From positions 187,722,391 through 187,786,390 of the forward strand of contig NC_081406.1 of NCBI RefSeq assembly GCF_030272615.1: a DNA stretch of 64,000 nt. Direction: 5' to 3'. The DNA is from Cryptomeria japonica. Its lineage: Eukaryota; Streptophyta; Pinopsida; Cupressales; Cupressaceae. Numbering within the stretch: position 1 is the first letter of the stretch; every line of letters starts with the position of its first letter. The notes below the pieces were generated by a model. The model did no database searches. It worked only from the letters and a program-made list of their open reading frames with translations, and was not told the origin of the DNA. Positions 34,224-46,260 of this stretch are shown here, one piece after another. Position numbers and translations under genes: made by a program.

Positions 34224-35791
34224 TTTCTCTGTAAGGCAAAAACAACAAAAAAAAAGAAATATAAGATTTACCAGACAAAACAAAATTGCTTAAAATAGCA
34301 AACAACAAACAATTTTCCTTAGGTAAATGAGTTTTTCCATATGCCAGCCTAAGAATTGGTACAAAAATTTAGAAATAAAAACTTCCCCAATCCAGATTTT
34401 GAAATTCCAAACCCCCAATTTGAAGTTGATAAATAAAATTGCATGATTCTTCTATCAAACAATAAATACAAGAATGCATTTTAAACACAAAATAAACCCC
34501 AGATTCATAATGAGAAACACAAAGATTTTTTTACCAACACAAAAATTTCTTAAAAATAGAGGTTTTAAATCCAACCTAATGAGCTTTCCCGGATGAACAA
34601 ACTGAAGAAGAATCCAAAGCTCTCCATTGAAACAAACCCTCACAAATTTATCATCTCCTCTAGCAAAACCCCCATTCACAACAGAGAGGAAAAAAAAATG
34701 ATCCAAAATGCAAGAGCCCTCTATTCTTGAAAAAAATTCCCATATGAAAAATTTTTACCCCCAAAATATCTTTTAGGTTAAAATCTTTTTCCTTGGAAAA
34801 TATTACTTTTCTTAAAATGAAAATTGAAATTCTTTTTCCAATTAATAACGTTTACATTTTTCATTTAAAATAAAATTCCTCTCACACACCAAAGTCAACA
34901 TGTTATTTAATTTTATTTTTTTTTAAAGTAAAAATGACTTTTTATATATACACAAGGCATAAAAATAAACCCACTATATGATAATGTTATCAATAATTTA
35001 AATCAATCAACCTAGCGTGCTTGCTTTATTAATTTAACCATAAAAGGTACCCATAATAATTTATCCTTGTTTAATTTATAAACGCAATTCACATTAAACA
35101 ACACTAGAAGACATGACCCGCATACCAACGTTAGAAAAGTGGCCTACTTGGCGATTTGACAAGGTTGACAAATGACTGACAACGGTCACAATCGAGCAAG
35201 GCTAGGGATGACATTAGGGCCTTAAAACCATCTCCTTCACTTCCATTAGGTTAATTAGGTACGCTCAGACCTATGGAGCTAGGTGGAGTCGGTACCTTGT
35301 ACCTGCAATTCTTGCATCACCAAACCTCACATACACATTTATATACATTCAAACACGGTAGATACACCGGTGAAGGAGAATCGTGACGTTTCGTGTCTCA
35401 CCGAAGTGAGTGATGGAAAGTCATCTCCTCGCACCCCATACAAACTCCATACAAACACGAGGACAAATACATAGTGCAACTCACACATTAAGTAAATGTG
35501 TTAGTCCATCGTTAGTAACACATGAATAAAATTAATATTTCAATATTTATAAAATACAATGCATAAGAAAAATTAACATCTAGGCATTCATAAGAAATAG
35601 TGCATAATCAACATCTACTCCTCAATAAGCAATAATGCATAATCATATCCACTAAATCACACTCCAAAGCATAATAACTGAATAAAAATGTCACAACATA
35701 ATGTATCAACCATCCACGTAAGCCACTAAAAAGTCAACCATGGTCAACGAGGTCAAAAAGATTTTGATTTGGGAAGGGGTATTACATCTTA

Positions 35792-37349
35792 TTCCTTTGT
35801 TCAGAAGCATGTGTTAGCTGTTATAACAAGTCTTAAAAAATTTAGGTACATGCTATCAAATAATAAGATCCATTTGCTGGTTTCTCATCCTTTCGTGAAA
35901 GAGTTTTTGTTAAGTAAAGATTTGAATGATAAAAGAGTTGGTTGGGTTACAAAAGTGATGAAGTATGATGTAGATATAAAAGTGACAAAAATGGTTAGAG
36001 GTAAAGGACTGTGGGAACAACTAGATGGTGATGCAGACAACAACAAAGAGGATGAAAATCAGGTTGTATTAGTCCATGATGATGCAAAAGAAACACCTGT
36101 AGCAACTCCTTCAACAAGTTGGGTTCAAGAAATGATAGATTATCTTCAAACTGGAGAGTCTCTTATTGGTATGGATAACTCAAAAAGAAGATATTTGAGA
36201 TTACAAGCCATTCCACATGTTATTATTGATGGTGTTTTGTTTAGAAAGCATTACAATGGTATGTTGTTGAGGTGTGTTGAATCTGATCAGACGAGTAGAT
36301 TTCTTGCAGAATTTCATGATGGACTAGCTGGTGGACATTTTTCACCAAGAACTATAGCATACAAAATCATGAGGGCTGGTTATTATCGGTCTAATTTGTT
36401 TAAGGATGCACGTGAATATGTAAGAAAGTCCAAGAAGTGTTCATTGTTTGCAGGTAAACAAAGATTGGCAGCCCTTCCATTGCAGCCTTTTATGAAATGG
36501 GGTCTTGACTTCATAGGTCCAATCAACCCACCTTCATGTGCTGGTCATAGGTGGATCTTAGCAGCAACTGATTATTTTACAAAGTGGACATAGGGTATAG
36601 CATTGAGAGAAGCAAATGAGATAGCTGTCCTAAGTTTCTACCAAGACTTGGTTGCAAGGTTTGGTGTTCCAGAATCAATTATTTATGATAATGCATTGAT
36701 TTTTATTGGTTTGAAAGTAACTAAATGGGATCTTGAGAATGAAATCTATTTGAATACTTCTTCTAATTATTACCCATAGGGTAATGGGAAAACTGAGTCC
36801 ACCAATAAGAATTTGATCAAAATAATAAAGAGGACCATAGAAGACAATCAAAGGAGTTGGCACAACAAGTTAAAATTAGCTTTGTGGGCTGATAGAATCA
36901 CTCCAAAGAGATCTATGGGCAATTCACCATATATGTTAGTGTATGGCAAGGAAGCTAGGCTTCCCATTTTAGTAGAGTTTCCAGCTTTGAGCCTAATTCA
37001 AGAAATGGAAATGATGGAGGAGGAACCAATGCAAATTAGACTTGTTGAACTCATGAAGTTGGAAGAAAAAAGGAGAAAAGCTCTCATAAATCTTGAGAAT
37101 CACCCTGCACAAATGAAGAGAACTTTTGATAAGAAGGTTGTCCCAAGAATTTTTAGAGAAGGTGACTTCGTTTTCAAGTGGAATGAATTGAAGAGTAGAT
37201 CTGGACAACATACTAAGTTTGATGCAATGTGGAATGGTCCATACATCATTACAAGTTGCAAGATGCATAATACCTATTAGTTGTCCAAGCTGGATGGAGA
37301 GGAGTTACCTATCCCATTCAATGGGATACACCTCAAGCTTTTCTATTGA
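35792..37349 (+). pseudogene. Element 2 RNase H end and integrase
   Basis: After the insertion the RNase H end (HVLAVITSLKKFRYMLS) leads into a linker and the integrase. The zinc region reads FHDGLAGGHFSPRT and VRKSKKCSLF; the first of the two Cys is Ser. The core has KWGLDFIGPI (first Asp), ESIIYDNALIF (second Asp) and a third motif GNGKTESTNKNL with the catalytic Glu retained. A TAG ends the first part at about 36593, and another in-frame TAG sits in the YYP-GNG motif near 36778. The C-terminal part ends with FDAMWNGPYII and HLKLFY before TGA at 37347-37349. No chromodomain is seen. Confidence 0.85.
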
Positions 37350-37759
37350 GGTGATTTGTTTTGTCATTGTACATATTAGTTTAGTTTTAATTTCAATAAG
37401 GTGTTGTGGCATCATTTGTTTAGGGTCTAGTGCTGACTTTCAGTCATGTTAATGTTTAGTTGTTATTCCTCCAAGTGTTTTACACATTTTGTCAGGTTTA
37501 TCAATAAGTTAGTAGTCTTGATACTGTTGTTCTTTTTAGCAGCAGGTTCTCAGTAACTTTTTGAGTCTTTTCAGTCGTCATTTGAGTCAGTTTTAAGGTC
37601 TACTGTGTGTATTAAGTGTTGTTCAATGCTTCTAACAACAGGGTTTTATCAGTTTAGGCCTCAATTTTTTAGTTCAAGCCTTTGTGCCCACTGAATGTTA
37701 TGAAAGGCTACTAGCCTTTTGTATTTAGCAAGCAAATATCCCTTAGAGGTCACCAAAAA
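37350..37759 (+). other. Element 2 3' untranslated region
   Basis: T-rich non-coding sequence between the integrase stop and the 3' LTR. The expected polypurine tract is weak: the last bases before the LTR are TTAGAGGTCACCAAAAA. Confidence 0.55.
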
Positions 37760-38549
37760 TGTTAGCCAATTTAGATTTTATGTCTAAATTGAGTACCTAA
37801 GGTCTACACCTTTCATTTCATGTCTTGGTTATATTCCAAGCATAGTTTGTGGGTTAAGTTGATTTTTTTTTTAGAAGGTTTCATTTATATAAGGCTATCA
37901 TAAAAGTATCAAAATGGCTCGGAATATTAAAATGATGAAATTAAGGGTGTTTTATTTTAATTCCTTATATGTATTCTAAATAGCCTTAGGTTATAAGTTT
38001 CACATGGTTTTGAGTTAGCAGTTGTAATCATTTTGGAGGGAGTTTCAAATGATGTGTGTCATGTATATCTTAACTAAAGTAGTGAAACTCAAGATAAACT
38101 CAAAGTAAAGGAAAGAAATACTAGGCTTTGTGAAGGAGGACTTCCCCTTTGTAATTGAGAAAAGCCCTAGTTTATTCAACTTGCAAAGTTTAGTTTAGAG
38201 TTGCAACGGTTGCTAAAATCACCCGAGGATTGAAGAGAACAAGCAGTTAGAGCAATATGGATTCACCCAAATTTATAGTGTGGAGTTGTTTCCAAGTTAA
38301 GGGAAGAACAAACAACAGTTTGGAAACACGTCAAGACCTTGACTAAGTAATAAGAGGTAAGGTTTCTGTGAAAGTATTTAACCCAACTCCCACTTTGAAT
38401 GATCCTCTCTTGTTTCAAAGACCTTTCGTACATAAATGAAGTATCCATGTCATTCATTGTTTTGTTTTAAGAAGATACATTATCATATTTTGAAGAAACT
38501 AGAGTTGTTTTTCATTTTGATACCCTTCACTCTAGTTCCATGGTTGCAT
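37760..38549 (+). repeat. 3' LTR of Element 2, first segment
   Basis: It matches the first ~790 bp of the 5' LTR (from 22516), with many substitutions and small indels. It breaks after GGTTGCAT, where Element 3 is inserted; the LTR resumes at about 59143. Confidence 0.85.
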
Positions 38550-39970
38550 TGTTATTATAGACGTATTAAAATGACCACTTTCCTAAGTGAATATTTAATA
38601 CTCATTTAAACCTCATTCCTCTATTTAATTAAATTTTGTGTAATTAAATTATTCACATTCATCTATTTGATTAAATAAGTTATTCAATTTATTTAATTAA
38701 ATTCACCTAAGCCTTTCATATCCTTTAATTAAATAAATCACTTTATTTAATTAATTTCGATTTCTACCCTTTTAATTAAATTTACATTTAATTAAATTGC
38801 TCATGGCAAATAAATAAATTTCTAATTTATTTAAATCCCCCACTTGAATCTATTTTGTTGAAAAAAAGTAATTTATTTTAATTAAAATTACCCTCCATCC
38901 ACTTGCATTCTCCTACATCTCCCACTTGCCTCTCTAACCCCCCTTCTAGATTCTTCTAATCACTTATAAATTAGCCTAACTCATCTACTGAATATTGTCA
39001 CATCCCTAAGCAAAGGGAAGTCACTTCTCAAACCCTCAAAGTCTTTGGAAACCATTAAAGGATTTATGTCTTCAACAAGTTAACGTTGAAAGTCTTCCAA
39101 ACCATTAATGGTTAACTCAACCTTCTTGCATGATTAGAGACTTTCTCTTTAACTCAACCCTTATCTAACCCAAGGGTCTCAACAAGTATTCATGCCTTTA
39201 CCCTTGGTTATTCCTTTAACCTGTGCACAAGAGTTTGTCCTTTGGGTAAAAGCTTTATCCAATGGATAACCGTAGCCTAACCTTAACCCTTACCTTCTAA
39301 GGTAACCATGAGGTCTTCTCAAGCATTTAATGCTTCTTACATCCCCTCTCAAGCAATCTTATGTTGACAATTGTCACCATTTCATTGGTGAGAATTGTAA
39401 AAATGGATTGATAACTTTCAATCCTAGCCCTTGATAAGATCATCTAATCCTGACCATCCATTGCCCTATTCTTCCTATAAATAGAGCTCTCATTCCTCCA
39501 TTTTCATAAGCCAAGTTTCATGCATCTAATCTATACTCATTTTTAGAAAGCATTTAGTCCCTCTTTGAATAGAAATAATCTAATAAACATTTTAAAAGTA
39601 TTTCTATTACCATATTAATCATAATAGGCTAGCATATCATGTTAGGATAGTTATTTTACTAATCCTTTCATCTTATCATCATATACATGTTATTTTAATT
39701 CATACTTATTAATATCATGCACATTTAGGATTGCATTCATGTTAGATTGATCAAGCATCCCTCATTCTCATGATTGTAAGACACTTTGCTTAGTGATTTG
39801 AGAGCAAAGGCATTGTCTTGAGGGGTCTTGTGAGATAGAGAACAATGGAACATCCCTTGGGAAGTTGAGTTATTCCATATAACTCCATAACTTGCACCAA
39901 GAGTCCCATTGGTGTGTGGACTATTCCTAAATTCGTATTTTCCGTTTCATCACACCACTTTTCCTACACA
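38550..39970 (+). repeat. 5' LTR of Element 3
   Basis: It begins TGTTATTATAG, ends TTTTCCTACACA, and is about 1421 bp. Its last ~360 bp (39610-39970) match 58782-59142, the surviving part of the 3' LTR. The general plan (short TTAATTAAAT words, the CCATCCATTGC word and the TATA box) resembles the LTR of Element 1. Confidence 0.8.
39476..39484 (+). promoter_or_regulatory. TATA box of Element 3 LTR
   Basis: TATAAATAG in the context TTCCTATAAATAGAGCTC, matching the Element 1 LTR promoter word. Confidence 0.65.
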
Positions 39971-39976
39971 CATTTT

Positions 39977-39994
39977 TGGCGCCCACCATGGGGC
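39977..39994 (+). other. Primer binding site of Element 3
   Basis: TGGCGCCCACCATGGGGC follows the LTR end after a few bases and is of the TGGCGCC type common in plant Tat/Ogre and Athila elements. I do not assign the tRNA firmly. Confidence 0.75.
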
Positions 39995-40060
39995 ATAACC
40001 CCATTTATCAAATCATTTTTGATGCGGGACTAACATTGTAGGTATGCGGAAAAGGTGGGT

Positions 40061-40293
40061 TAGCACGTCGGTGCCTTCCTTTAGCGCATTTGGGCTATCT
40101 GTCAGTGCATCTGGAGTATTGTTTAGTGCGTTGGACCCAAAACTTAGTGCATTCCACAGTAACCTTAGCGTATAACACTTTTGCGGATTCCCGATAAGCA
40201 TTAGCACTTTGAAGCATTAGTTCGGCGCATCCATACAACAACGTAGCGCATTGGTGCGATTCTATAACGCATAGGGTCTGCAGATTAGTGCAT
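40061..40293. repeat. 21-bp periodic TAGCGCAT motif array, block 1
   Basis: Variants of TAGCGCAT start at 40061, 40082, 40103, 40124, 40145 and 40166, each exactly 21 bp apart, and again at 40202, 40223, 40244, 40265 and 40286. The 13 bp between motifs are not conserved. It lies in the leader of Element 3, just after the primer site. Confidence 0.85.
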
Positions 40294-40299
40294 AACAGA

Positions 40300-41800
40300 C
40301 ACAAAGGAAAAACATAGTTCTAACAGAGACAAAAAAATTAGACTTGTAGAAGTCCACCTTGAAAAACTCTTCTTTGCTAACTAGTGTTTTGATTGCAAGT
40401 CACTAACATCTGTTTTGTAGGATTTGGAAGATTTATCTTTTTACTATATTAGGCATTTGATAAGTTTTCTTGTTTCTAACTTTGCTAAGTTAGTTATTTG
40501 AAATTTTTCATTTTCCTTATTGGTAAAAATGAACTCATTTTCCTTTTGGGTTATTTAAAAATAACAACAACAAAAAATCTTCAATCTTGCTTTCATAGGG
40601 AGAACAACAATTTATTCTGGGATTTAAAAAGAACAAGGCAAACTTTACTTTTGCAAAATATAAAACGAACCTCACCATCCTTTGGTGTTTAAAAGGATCC
40701 ACTTCATTTTTTTTGCACAAGTTAAAGAACCTCACTTCCAAATTCTAGATAAAGCAAAAGAGGGAAATTTGTCCCCTATCGAATTTATTTTTGTTGACCA
40801 TATCGAAGAATTTACTTTGTTGACCAAGATTTCTTTACTTAGATTTTAAAAAAATCACTGATTTGAGAGTTAAAAAGAACACCATGCCTTTTTTGGAGCA
40901 ACATCTCCCAATAGAAGTTAGTAAATCACTGAATTGAAGGGTTAAAATGAACCATTTTGTGCCTTGTCTCGAAAGTGGAAGGTATATGCTCTCCCCTTAA
41001 CTGGGTGACCAAAAAACCAAACCACTCTTAAGCTTTCTGAAATTCAAGCATTTACATCCTTTAGTAGGCCTGCCCTCCTGAGTTGCTCTTAGAGCTCCAT
41101 TTAAATGGTCGGTGAGAGGGGAACAACCTAAGTGGGAAATGACTTTTTCGCCAAGTGTTCCAACCCACTATAATCAAAAGTGGAGGATGACGAAAGTCCC
41201 TTCAATGGTTTTTTTCAATAATTAGCCTTCCCCCAGTATCTTTAAGATACGTAAAGCCTTTGTTCTAAAAGTTGGGAAGCCTCCCGAGGGAGTTTATCAC
41301 TGAAGACCAAATGAAAACCTGATTACGAACTTTAGCAATAGAAACCTTGAGCTGAGTCAGTATCCAAACATCCTCAATTTCATAGTGCAAGGGTGGGGAA
41401 GAATCCACCCCCAAGATTACTCACCATATATCTCCCAAGATAACTACACAATTGTGAAGCAATTCACTTTGGGTTAATTTCTGGCAAAAGGCAAAAAAAT
41501 GGGCGCCCCCAGGGGTGACATGGTTGTTTGAGCTGACGGAGTATCGAGACTAGTGGGTTATGATATTGTTGATGACCTTTGAATAAAGAGTCTGTCTGAA
41601 TTGTCTTATTTGTATCCAAACCAATGAAAACATTAGGGATTTGAACACATCCTCACAAAACATACACTCTTTGTTTAGAATAGGCAAAATTGGTTGTCTC
41701 TTTTGTGTTGTGTCTTCAATTTATAATTCAGAAAATCATCCATCAAAATTAAAACAAGTGTTGAAAATTTCCAAAAGAAAATTAAAAACAAAACAAATAG
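40300..41800 (+). other. Element 3 leader between the two motif arrays
   Basis: About 1.5 kb without coding potential. It has GGGTGACCAAAAAACCAAA near 41004, TAGGCCTGCCCTCC near 41065 and GGGAAGCCTCCCGAGGGAG near 41273, which contains an inverted repeat. Its role, if any, would be as transcript leader or packaging region. Confidence 0.5.
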
Positions 41801-41807
41801 GGCAATT

Positions 41808-42171
41808 TAGCGCATAGGAGAAATCTTCTAGCGCATCTAGAGCACACTTTAGCACATACAAGCTGAAACTTAGCGCAGTCATTCTTAAAAATAGCGCATA
41901 ACAGTCTGAAAATTTGGCAAACTTTTCACTAGCACTCTAAGACACCGTATTAGCGCTTTGAAGCATCAGCCTAGCGCATTGGGGGTAAATTGTAGTGCTT
42001 TGAGTCTAAACATTAGCGCGTATTAAGGACATATTAGCGCATAACCCATCTAGATCAGTCAAAATTCAAAACTTTGGTTTAGCACATAGCACAAGCAACT
42101 TAGCGCATTGGTGGCTTTTAATAGCGCATCTAGATCACACTTTAGCGCATCTAGTCTCTGTCTTAGTGCAT
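41808..42171. repeat. 21-bp periodic TAGCGCAT motif array, block 2
   Basis: Motifs start at 41808, 41829, 41850, 41871 and 41892; at 41930, 41951, 41972, 41993, 42014 and 42035; and at 42080, 42101, 42122, 42143 and 42164. Inside each run every step is 21 bp; the run-to-run steps are 38 and 45 bp. Common variants are TAGCACAT and TAGTGCAT. The sequence between motifs varies freely. Confidence 0.88.
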
Positions 42172-42269
42172 AGGTAAAACTTAGAAAAACGAGGAGCAAA
42201 ATTGAACATTTAAAAAAAAAATTATCATCAGTCTCGGATACCCTTTTGGATCCTCAGTTGACCTCACCA

Positions 42270-44700
42270 ATCAAAACTTGAACCAAAACATCAGAAGAAT
42301 ATTCCAAACAATCAAGCAAGTCAATCTTAGAACAAAATTGTCAGAACTAAAACTAGCTAGGGGTAAAAACTTTATACTATCAGAATCAGGTAGTATCATC
42401 ACTTCGCCATCTAACGAATTTCATCAACCAAACATACCTAGTTTAAACTTAAGTCGTCAAATCGAGTCTCCATATCGGGAAACTCTTATGAATATCATTT
42501 GACGCACTTTGTCGTGGAGATGAATCTAAACCTCTACTTGATAAAAGTAGGCTTAAGTTTTCAAATGAAGTATCTCAATCCAAACATCAAAGGAAACCAT
42601 TGATCACTCATGTATGACCACTCCTCATATTTTGAGAAGAAAAGGTCTTCATCACAAAACTAAGTTGAAGAAATGACAACTCAGTTCTCAGAAACTTGTC
42701 AAATGAAATAGATTTTTCTATATAAATTGCCAACTCTTCAAATCACATCGCACCTTTCTCCATCATATGCGCTTGTATCTTCAAGACAAGTCAATTGAAT
42801 TTGATGAAGAACCATTGAGAAGTAGAGCCTTTGCCAAAAATCAACATTCAGTCAATGCTTGAATCGTGGAGGAAAGATCAACCTCGCTTTCTTCCCAGAA
42901 GTCTTCATCACTTATAGCATAGCTTGATTTGAACCACCAACTCCCAAACAACAAGAAGAAGAGGAGTTTGTCCCCTTTGTCACATAAAGTTTATACTAGA
43001 TGCCCACTATCACTCGCTCTCAACAAAACAAGCAAAGCGAACCACAACCAGAGTTCAGTATGGGTCGAAGATTATCAAATCCTTTCGAGTATCCAAATCG
43101 AGAGGAAACAGATATTACTGAGGAGCTTATTCAATAATGTCAATAAAACCCCTCATTCCAAAAACTTATGGAAAGACTCATAGAAGCTGACAAAGAAAAA
43201 TACATGCTCATGCTAACAAGCAAAGGAGTAGGATTCCTGAAGACTTCGACACTGAAATCTTTCGGACAAGGCCTCGAAATTACGCTTATCAAGAACAACA
43301 AAGAGAAGAGGAAACACATGAACCTGAAAAAAACATACCTGAACAACATAACATACCAGAACACACCCATACCTGAACTAGGAATAACGAAAGAGAAGAA
43401 TCGTTTCCTCGGTAAAGAAATGCGCCCATGGTTGCTCTTACACAACAAATGCAAATGTTGCAGAGATAAATGCAAGACATGCAACAGGGAACCACAGTAC
43501 GATACTCCTTAAAGGAAATTTGTCCTTACCCCTTTGACAAGAGATTGAACATGATACCTTTTCCCCCGAATTCAGACATACCCAAATATGACAAATATGA
43601 TGGTAAGAGTGATCCTCGCGAACATGTTCAGGAGTTTTGTACCATGAGCCTTGAATTTTCTCACGATGACACTTACGTAATGAGGTTGTTCCCAAGAAGT
43701 TTGGGAGGCCAAACAATGGAGTGGTTGTCTAAACTTACACCTCTTGTCAAATCCTTTGATGAGATGGTCAATAAATTTATAACGCAATACTCCTACAATA
43801 TTCAACACGCAATCACCATGTTGGATGTATGTAATACCAAACAGAAAAACAATGAAACATTCATGGTGTTTCTTCAACGATGGAGACATATGGTTTCAAG
43901 ATATCCTCGAGATGTTCCTGAGAAGGAAATGATGGAAATCTTTATCGACAATCTGAATAGTGAGATGAGTTATCTACTCAAGCTCCAGTGCATACCATCT
44001 TTTTCCAAATTAATCAAAAATGAAATATAAGTAGAGGAGGCATGTATCAAGAAAGGAACATTGAAGTTCTTCAAAGAAGGAACTAATTCATCCAACTCTC
44101 ATTTTAACAACCAGAACAACAACAACACCTTAGATAAATCCAGATTCTAGACCAGAAACAAAAATGTTGTTCATGAAGGAGGAGTTGACGCTAATGATAT
44201 GAAGTCCAAACAACCAGTATTGGCTCTATCAGGTAATCCCTGGGCTACCAAGAATAAAAAGGGTGTTAACCAAGGCACTAACACTTATCCACCAAATACC
44301 AATCAAGGACCTTCAAATCTAAATACCAACAACAATGCCCAAAGCAACAACACAAATCGAGGAACTAATCCAAATCAAAGGGGTAACACCAACAATTTTC
44401 CAAATAGACACATTTACACACCCTTGGGACGATCCTTAGAATCAACATTCCGATAACTCTTGGCAAACAAGTTTATCACATTACCAACCATAAACAATTT
44501 TGAACCCCAGATCAAACCACCTTGGTGGAATGACTCACACTTATGTGATTTTCATCGAAACAAAGGACATCAAACGAACGATTGCATGAGGCTTAAAAAC
44601 ATTGTTCAAGACATGATTGATAGAGGTGATTTAACGGTCGATGGTCTCAAAATAAACAGTGATCATGACGCATTTAAAATCCTCTTCTAAATTACAACAA
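42270..44700 (+). pseudogene. Element 3 gag
   Basis: The N-terminal part (to about 43470) is broken into several frames. The capsid domain is clear in the open frame 43470-44030: FPPNSDIPKYDKYDGKSDP, HVQEFCTMSLEFSHDDTYVM, RSLGGQTMEWLSKL, ETFMVFLQRWRHMVSRYP. After stops at about 44029 and 44150 an Asn-rich linker follows, then a zinc-knuckle-like CDFHRNKGHQTNDC at about 44545-44586. Gag would assemble the particle and bind RNA. Element 1 has lost this whole region, so Element 3 shows what is missing there. Confidence 0.8.
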
Positions 44701-44759
44701 GGAAGGAGCTTCATCATCAAACGATACCAGAGGAGCTTGCATAAATCAAATATACAATA

Positions 44760-45697
44760 ACACCATCAATCATATATCGACAGATGACAACCAAGTAAAT
44801 GTCATTAAAATAAAAGACAACCACGAACATGAGTTGATCAATGTAACCACCAGAGCTCAAAAATATGTCTTGAAAGGACATACATCAACAACAACCATTC
44901 TCCCCAAGACTCAATATAACTTAGTTGATCAACTACGGAAAAATCCTCCTCAGATATCCATACTTGAGTTACTAAAACTTTCACCGAAACATAAGGACAT
45001 CTTGGAACAAGCACTAGTTGAAACAAATGTGCCTCAAGATCTGGATATTAATAAATTTCAAGCCACGGTGGCTCACATGACAGGGCCTCATAATCTCACC
45101 TTTTCTGAACATGATAATATCTCTTTGAGCCATCCATATAATACTACCCTTCATATTGAAGTCTTAGTCTACAAACATCGAGTTAAAAGAGTATTAATAG
45201 ATGGAGGAGTTGGTCTCAATATTTGTACCTTAAAACTTATATGTGCAATAGGCTTCTCTGAACAGTCTATTAATCCACACAAAAAGATCACCATCAAGGA
45301 ATATGATGATGAAGAAAGATCATCCAAGGGAACAGTAATATTACCTATTCAGGTAGGACCGATACAAAGAGACACTATGTGCCAAGTCTTAGACATGGAC
45401 TTAACATACAATATTTTATTGGGTCATCCTTGGATACATGAAATGCAAGCAGTACTGTCAACCTACCATCAGTGTGTCAAATTCCCATATAATGGACAAG
45501 AGATTTCTATATCAACAGATAATAACCCCTTTCAATATTGCAATGCTATGGGGGCAACCCAAGACAACTTGGACTTGGTTCCACACAACAGGGAAGCTCA
45601 AACTTCCTCAGCGTTAGATCATCATCAAGAAAAGCTCAAATCTCTATCCATGGATTTCAAACAAAAGATGAAAATCAAAGAGCAAGGCATGGGATAA
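44760..45697 (+). pseudogene. Element 3 aspartic protease
   Basis: One open frame from 44834 to 45697 covers the pre-protease region (TQYNLVDQLRKNPPQISILE) and the protease. The active-site position reads LIDGGVGLNICTL, that is D-G-G in place of D-S/T-G, and the end has YNILLGHPWIHEM. Element 1 has D-N-G at the same place, so loss of the Ser/Thr may be ancestral in this lineage. The region is intact apart from a stop at its end. Confidence 0.82.
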
Positions 45698-45699
45698 TA

Positions 45700-46260
45700 A
45701 TCTTTCGAACCCATGTGTCTAACCAAATTACCAACATCGCCAAAAACTTACGGGCAACCTTCTACATCGACACATCAAGCAACATAGCCCATCACCAAGT
45801 TTGATGGCAAATTTATCCAATTGGGCACACTAGCACATGAATCAAAAGAGAAGGACATCCTTAGTTGGCTATACAAGGATGAGGAAGAAGTCTGAGCTGC
45901 TACTCTGGAGGTATCCATACCAACACAACAGTATGGAAAAGGATTCCTGATCATGAAACGGATGGGATACAACGATAAAGGACCTATAGGAAAGCATCAA
46001 GAAGGCATCACAGAACCACTGGACCCTCCTTCACAATTTTCTAGAGACAAAATAGGACTGGGTTATGGACACAACCTACCCCCAAGGCAAAAGAAGAATA
46101 AATATCAAAAACCTCAGTGGAAAGCAAAGAAGAAATACAACGAGGACTCATGGCAAGAGGCAGAATCACCTCCTGAAGAAATTACTACTCCCCAAGGAGA
46201 AACAATATATGAACAGATGCAAAGAGTACAAGCAGGTTTTGATACGGAATGAGAGAAAAC
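45700..46260 (+). pseudogene. Element 3 G-patch region
   Basis: Shortly before 45953 the frame reads QYGKGFLIMKRMGYNDKGP, followed by GITEPLDPPS and DKIGLGYGHN, the spaced-glycine G-patch pattern seen in Element 1. Stops and frameshifts separate it from the protease and from the following linker, whose Lys-rich tail ends at about 46252. Confidence 0.7.

Larger units (their letters stand above)
31314..35786. mobile_element. Insertion C: 4473-bp non-coding LTR-like element in Element 2
   Basis: The segment starts TGCAATTCCCG, ends GGGGTATTACA and is flanked by a perfect TCTTA duplication (31309-31313 and 35787-35791). It has TG/CA ends but no coding frame of any known family and no obvious internal LTR pair, so it is either a very long solo LTR or a large non-autonomous element; orientation is undecided. 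It contains long AT and CT microsatellites, three 53-bp GC-rich units (33904-34065), and partial repeats around 32210-32300 and 32480-32530 sharing GGTTATC and CCCCCATCC-like words. Confidence 0.75.
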
